Shown here: piece by piece, positions 26,501-32,500 of the stretch | Numbering within the stretch: the first letter of the stretch is position 1 | How the letters are laid out: each line of letters starts with the position of its first letter | From: Alentia gelatinosa | Lineage: Eukaryota > Annelida > Polychaeta > Phyllodocida > Polynoidae | DNA length: 64,000 nt | Reading direction: 5' to 3' | Assembly: GCA_950022655.1 (NCBI GenBank) | Contig: OX465584.1 | Span: 26,013,469 to 26,077,468 of the forward strand | Program-made: the position numbers and the translations under genes | Notes under the pieces: generated by a model | Seen by the model: only the letters and a program-made list of their open reading frames with translations | The model's database searches: none | What the model was told of the DNA's origin: nothing

Positions 26501-29500
26501 CGCCACAATGAATGAAACTTGCCTGTAGCTATCACCTGAAATCACAGCATTCCTACAATCACAGCTCAAAGACTGGCACAATTTCCGGTCACTCTATCAC
26601 CAGGAACACCAGTCATCTAAATATTTTATGTGTCTGATCGATAGAACCATTTACGTTTACATAATATATTGATCATCAAAGGACGCACGGCATGTAACTT
26701 ATAAATAATTACTTGTCCAGCAAGTCATGATATGAACGCTTTTGATACAGCATTGACTAGTATTTAATGTCTAGTCAGTTAACAGAGAGTAACTGCATTG
26801 AAGGGACAATGTATATATTATATTTCCCCATATTTTGATCAGAAACAAGATTTTGAAAAAAATTATGATAATTCATTGTAACTGTCCTTATCCATAAAGA
26901 TGGCAAAAATGGAAGAGAACTGACGAACAGCTTTCTACTCAAGGTTTTACCAATTGAACCAATCAAATTACACATGATAGTGTAACTATCAAACAATCTA
27001 GCGGTTCGGAACCCTAATTTCTTTTCTTATGTGCAGGTTCTAACATAGTTTTTACGGCTTGTGTTAGAGGTGTCACAGCCACGTCTTCTAAATCTAGTTT
27101 TCAACGGAAGTCGGCTTCTTGCATACCAACATTTGAGCATTGCGATAAATTCCCCTGGAGTGTTGCTTAAATCTTCAAACAAACTTTCTGAATAAACTTC
27201 TTTTCCAGATTTAGGTTGTTTCTGCTAGGATCTGCGCGAATTACACGTACAGTAGAACCCCGCCTATCGGACACCCCGTGTAAGCGGGCACCCCGCGTTA
27301 ACGGACACCTTTGCTCGGAACGGTTCCTTCTATTAGATGTTGATTTTAACCCCGTGTAAGCGGTCACTTTGGCCCGGAACGGAAGATGTCCGCTTACGCG
27401 GGGTTCTACTGTATATCAATATTTGACATACCCTGTATTCTCAGTTCTGTTTTCTTCTCACATTACTTTCATCAGTTGGTGTTGACCAGAGGTGACAGTA
27501 GTGGCACCTGGTGAGTGGTCTATATACTAGACACTACATGTAACGTGAAAAGTCTACAGTAAAATCTACCGCTCTGTGACTAAGTGTATCTCCTGTGAAT
27601 GTTCTTAAAGGACGAAGTTATGTTTGTGAAATAATGGTGCGGCGTATTTTGAAATAAAGAAAAACGCTAGGGTCTAAACTCGGCAGTTATGTAATGATGT
27701 ATTTATATGCGTTAAGTTCACATCTCTTTCCAAACGGCACTGAAGAATACCAAACAGTCTTTAAAAGTAAGAGTTAATGATGTCATTTCCCCCCCAGAAC
27801 ATCGCACTCAAGATAATTGGCATTGCGGTATTAAGATTCTTCTAATGAATGTTAGTTCAAAAAATGTGTGGTTTTCTTTTTAGGTGTATTTTATGAAGCA
27901 AAATATAAATATACAAGGAAATAACCTTCCATTAAATACGTAAGCGGCCTTGTATGTACACCAATTCTCAAAGGAGCAAAAAAAGATAATTTCATAAAAC
28001 ATACTGTCAAATATATGATTTCTATCCCAAACCACTCCTTAATTAATGGTAAGAATCGAAATATCAATACTTTTTGGCAGTACACTTCCGACAATGGAGT
28101 AATTATTCTGTAGTAATCTTTTTAAGTCTGTCCCAAGTTTCTTCCACCTAATGTGTCATTAAGATTAGACATTAAAGGCATGACTTGTAAGGAGAGGCTA
28201 TTGAAGAGAGACTTCCATGCAGGTTAATGAGAAAAGTCGTACTGCTTATAATAAATCCTCTCAGATATATCCCTCATGTCCCAGACTTCCCAATACAAAT
28301 ATTCAAATCTATAACCCATAATGATAGATAAGAAACGTTAACCCCTGAAACCCCGTACCGCGTACGTAGGCAAAGGAAGGTTGGGAGGCGTCTTTTAGTC
28401 ACACATCAGGTGGGTGTATGAAGGGTTAAAGGTCACGGTACCAGGTCGATGTGAGAGGTGGTCAGCGGGCTGAGCGGGCTCAGAGTGCGCATGCCCAGCT
28501 GCTCGGAGGGAGTCGGCGAGCTGAACATGTAGGCCCGACTCTGATTCAACTTGAAAACAGAGAAACGACGGCCCTTTTATATATCAATTTCCACTCTATT
28601 TAACCTCTGTACATAGTCTTTATTCTTCAAGAATAATTGTTTTTATTTTTAATTAATTCTGAAATCAACTTACGTTAATTAGAGCTAGAAATAGTCCCTT
28701 TACTATTACCAGTAATTCAAATAATGTCAATCGAGTTCTTTTGGAACTTTGGAAACCTAGAAAACTCTCCATGAAGAAAATCTCCAATTGTAAATATATA
28801 GGTTAAGATCAAATGACTTCAAAACTAGTGTTTAGAAAATATGTTTTAAAGTATTTTTGTTTTTGTTGTTTTGTAATCTCTATCATCTCGATAATCCTTT
28901 AGATACATGAGAAATAAACTTAGCTTTTGGGAACTTATTGTCCCGACCCTATGTGATGCTCAATGTAAGTGCAAGGTAACAAATTATCATTTTGTTCTAC
29001 TTGGAAGGGGAGAACTTCTCTGAGTTTAAACTGCACAAAAACTCCGTGCATTCACACATGATTTCAAAACCACAAAACTATTCAGTGTTTCCACTGGGTA
29101 TAGTATGTAAGGGCTGGCGGTATCTAACCTAAGCTTGTTCAACTATCTTCTTCCTAACTTTCAATTATGGTATCCAACTTACACAACGAAGACAGCAGAA
29201 GTCAAGCTGAAATATCACACCAGATAGTACATCTTGACATTTACACGTTCACATTTCCACCGCTTTCTTTTTACGAATACATATTATACAGGAAGTAGGC
29301 TCACATGGTAAACCAACCCACACAGCGTTTACCACGACATGGCGTTCACGTCGCAGGCCAAAAAAAAAATAATAATAAGGCCTGTTCGCGGGCAGATTAT
29401 TACATGTATATAAATTGGAAATACAAAATGTACAGGCCAGCTTGTCAGGAGCAATGTTACTGCAGTTCTTAATCCCATAACAGAAAGAGATGAACTCCTG

Positions 29501-32500
29501 AAGGGAACTTCACTTTATCAATCATTCACGTAGATAGAGAGATGATTATCACTCACATCGAAGATGACCTGGCCGCCTCGTTTTGGGCTCTTAGCCGGCG
29601 GTGGTGCGGCGGTGGCGCCATCAAACGACCTCCTGCTGGAACTACTGGGTGGACGCACGGGACCCAAGTTCTCCTTGAGTCTGTCCTGCGTCGCCTCCGC
29701 CCAGGCCTGCTTCAGCGTCTGCTTGACCTTCTTCGTCTTGGCGACGTCGACAGGCGTCAGTCCGCTGTCGTCGACAACTGTGACGTCAGCGCCGCGCATG
29801 AGCAGTTTGTTGACGACGTTGTCGTGGCCGTTAATAGCCTGGAACCAGATTTGACACATTCGGTGATAACATCTATACAATATATAGTACCACAGTAGAA
29901 CCTCAGTAGCGGGGTATCCCGCTAAAGGTGGCAAAAGACCGAGAACGGCATCCCTACGGGCTCAGTCACTTTGTTATGTCATCACTTTATACTTTAGGTA
30001 GAGTGTGTGCGTGTGTGTGCTCGCTCGAATATTACTACGCGTCAACTCTTCGGAGCATATGGCCGCTTGCATCTGAAACCAGTCGATATTGTGTTTGTAT
30101 CAACGTCCAGTAGTCAAACCCATACGTTTTCTATGGATAGTTTGTGATTGGAGGATGACAGAAGGAGATATATAGCGGAAAGAAACAAAGCCATGGCGAT
30201 CTACTCACAGAGATGTGAAGCGGAGTGGATCCCGCGAAGCCGCGCGCGTTGGCGTCAGAGCCGCCGTCGAGTAGAGCGACGACGACGTCGACGTTTCCCG
30301 TCTGAGAGGCGCAGTGTATGGGCATGATGCAGCGCTTGTCACGAGTATCTGGTGTAGAGAGAAAACAATCCCTGTTAATTCACCTCAGTATCTAACAACA
30401 TCAGGCAGTTATTGATCGCCATTATTTGCACAAGCTGGAATAATCTGCAAACCACTAAAATAGATATTTGCCGAGTGTGACAAAGAGGAGTTCAGTTAAA
30501 GCTATCCAAAAAGATTTTGATATTAAAAGTAAAAAGTCCGAACATTTTTTATGTAATATATGTTGAACACCTAACGTATTACATTTGGTTTTCATATAAG
30601 CCTTACAAGCCATTAAATTCAATGATAACTCTGGATAAAACCAAACGTTGGATTTTCGCATCTACATCTATAACAGTTCGAGTTTCCTGACATATTTACA
30701 ATTGCACTGTAATTATAGATTGAAAAAAACGAACTTAGTCAATAAACAATTGCTAGTTAAGAAACAATAATGCAAAGTGAAATAAATTTGATATAACTAG
30801 GATAAAAAGGAACGGTCTTTTCGGTTATTCGTTATTGTCTTCCATCCTGCTCTGGGCTTTCTTTATCCACCTGCAGTTCGTAGGAATTTACCATCTTCGG
30901 ACTTGCATTTTCTTATGTAATAGATATAAATATATAGTGAATTAACGCGGGATAAACATGCATACTACCTAGTGACTAAACTGCCCATAACACAGTCCTA
31001 TGTTTTGTATTGGCTTTGGCCTGTGGCATTAACGCCGACTAGCGTTGAAGGCTGTTATGATAGAAGCCGTGAGCTACTCACGCACGTCGGAGCCGTCTCT
31101 GAGCAGCATCTTGACGATGTCACTTCCCTGGTAAGTCTTGGAGGTGCTCACGTAGTGGAGGGGGGTCCGGCCCTCCTCGTCCACTGCGTTCGGGTCACTG
31201 AAACAACAACACAAATGAGAAAACCATCTACAATCTGCTGCTATCTCACCACAAGTACCTATGCTCGAAAAACTCGTACATAGAAATCAGCTACAATCTT
31301 CTGCTATTTCTGCTCGAACCGCTCATGCATGACACTCAGCGACCATAGATCTACTTCTATTTCATAAGCGGTAATCACGCTCAAATCACTCATGATAATC
31401 AGCTACCACCTAAAGGGAGTGCTCCACTGGGCTGGCGGTATGGCATTAAAAAATCGCCGCATGGTGCCTGTGTGAGCTCAAGTGTAGAGACTGGTGCGCT
31501 GGAGCAGGTATATGCCCACCAGCGGCGGCCACACGCCCATGACCTAGCAACATCTAATAGATTAGGTTTTGCCAGCTACCAGACGGTGGCCGCCGGTGGT
31601 GAACAGGCTGGTGGCTTTGTGCGCTATAAGCAGTGGCAAAGCGGCACTCTTTTGATGCCATAACGCCAGCCCAATAAAACACCCCCTTACTCCTGTTTTA
31701 AAAAAAGGTATTCACGCTCAAACCACTCATGCATGACTATCAGTTACCACCTATTTCTGTTTCATAAGAGTTACTCGCGCTCAAACCACTCATGCATGAC
31801 TATCACCTACCATCTACTTCTGTTTTATAAGGGGTACTCACGGTCAAACCACTCATGCATAAGAATCAGCTACCACCTACTCCTGTTTTATAAGGGGTAC
31901 TCACGGTCAAACCACTCATACATAACAATCAGCTACTACCTACTCCTGTTTTATAAGGGGTACTCACGGTCAAACCACTCATACATAGCAATCAGCTACC
32001 ACCCTCTCCTGTTTTATAAGGGGTACTCACCGTCAAACCACTCATACATAACAATCAGCTACCACCTACTCATGTTTTATAAGGGGTACTCACGCTCGTG
32101 ACGTGAGTAGCTCGCTGACGACCTGCTGGGGTTCGAACCCACGATGGTCAAACCACTCATGCATGACTATCAGCTACCACCTACTCCTGTTTCATAAGAG
32201 GTACTCACGGTCAAACCACTCATACAAAACAATCAGCTACCACCCTCTCCTGTTTTATAAGGGGTACTCACGGTCAAACCACTCATACATAACAATCAGC
32301 TACCACCTACTCCTGTTTCATAAGAGGTACTCACGGTCAAACCACTCATACATAACAATCAGCTACCACCTACTCATGTTTTATAAGGGGTACTCACGGT
32401 CAAACCACTCATACATAACAATCAGCTACCACCTACTCCTGTTTTATAAGGGGTACTCACGGTCAAACCACTCATACATGACAATCAGCTACCACCCTCT

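Larger units (their letters stand above)
24798..28441. other. Intron 8 (3.6 kb)
   Basis: Holds the pogo-like MITE at 27250 and the candidate internal promoter and first exon at 25564-25930. The remainder is AT-rich and shows no motif-bearing frames. Confidence 0.5.
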
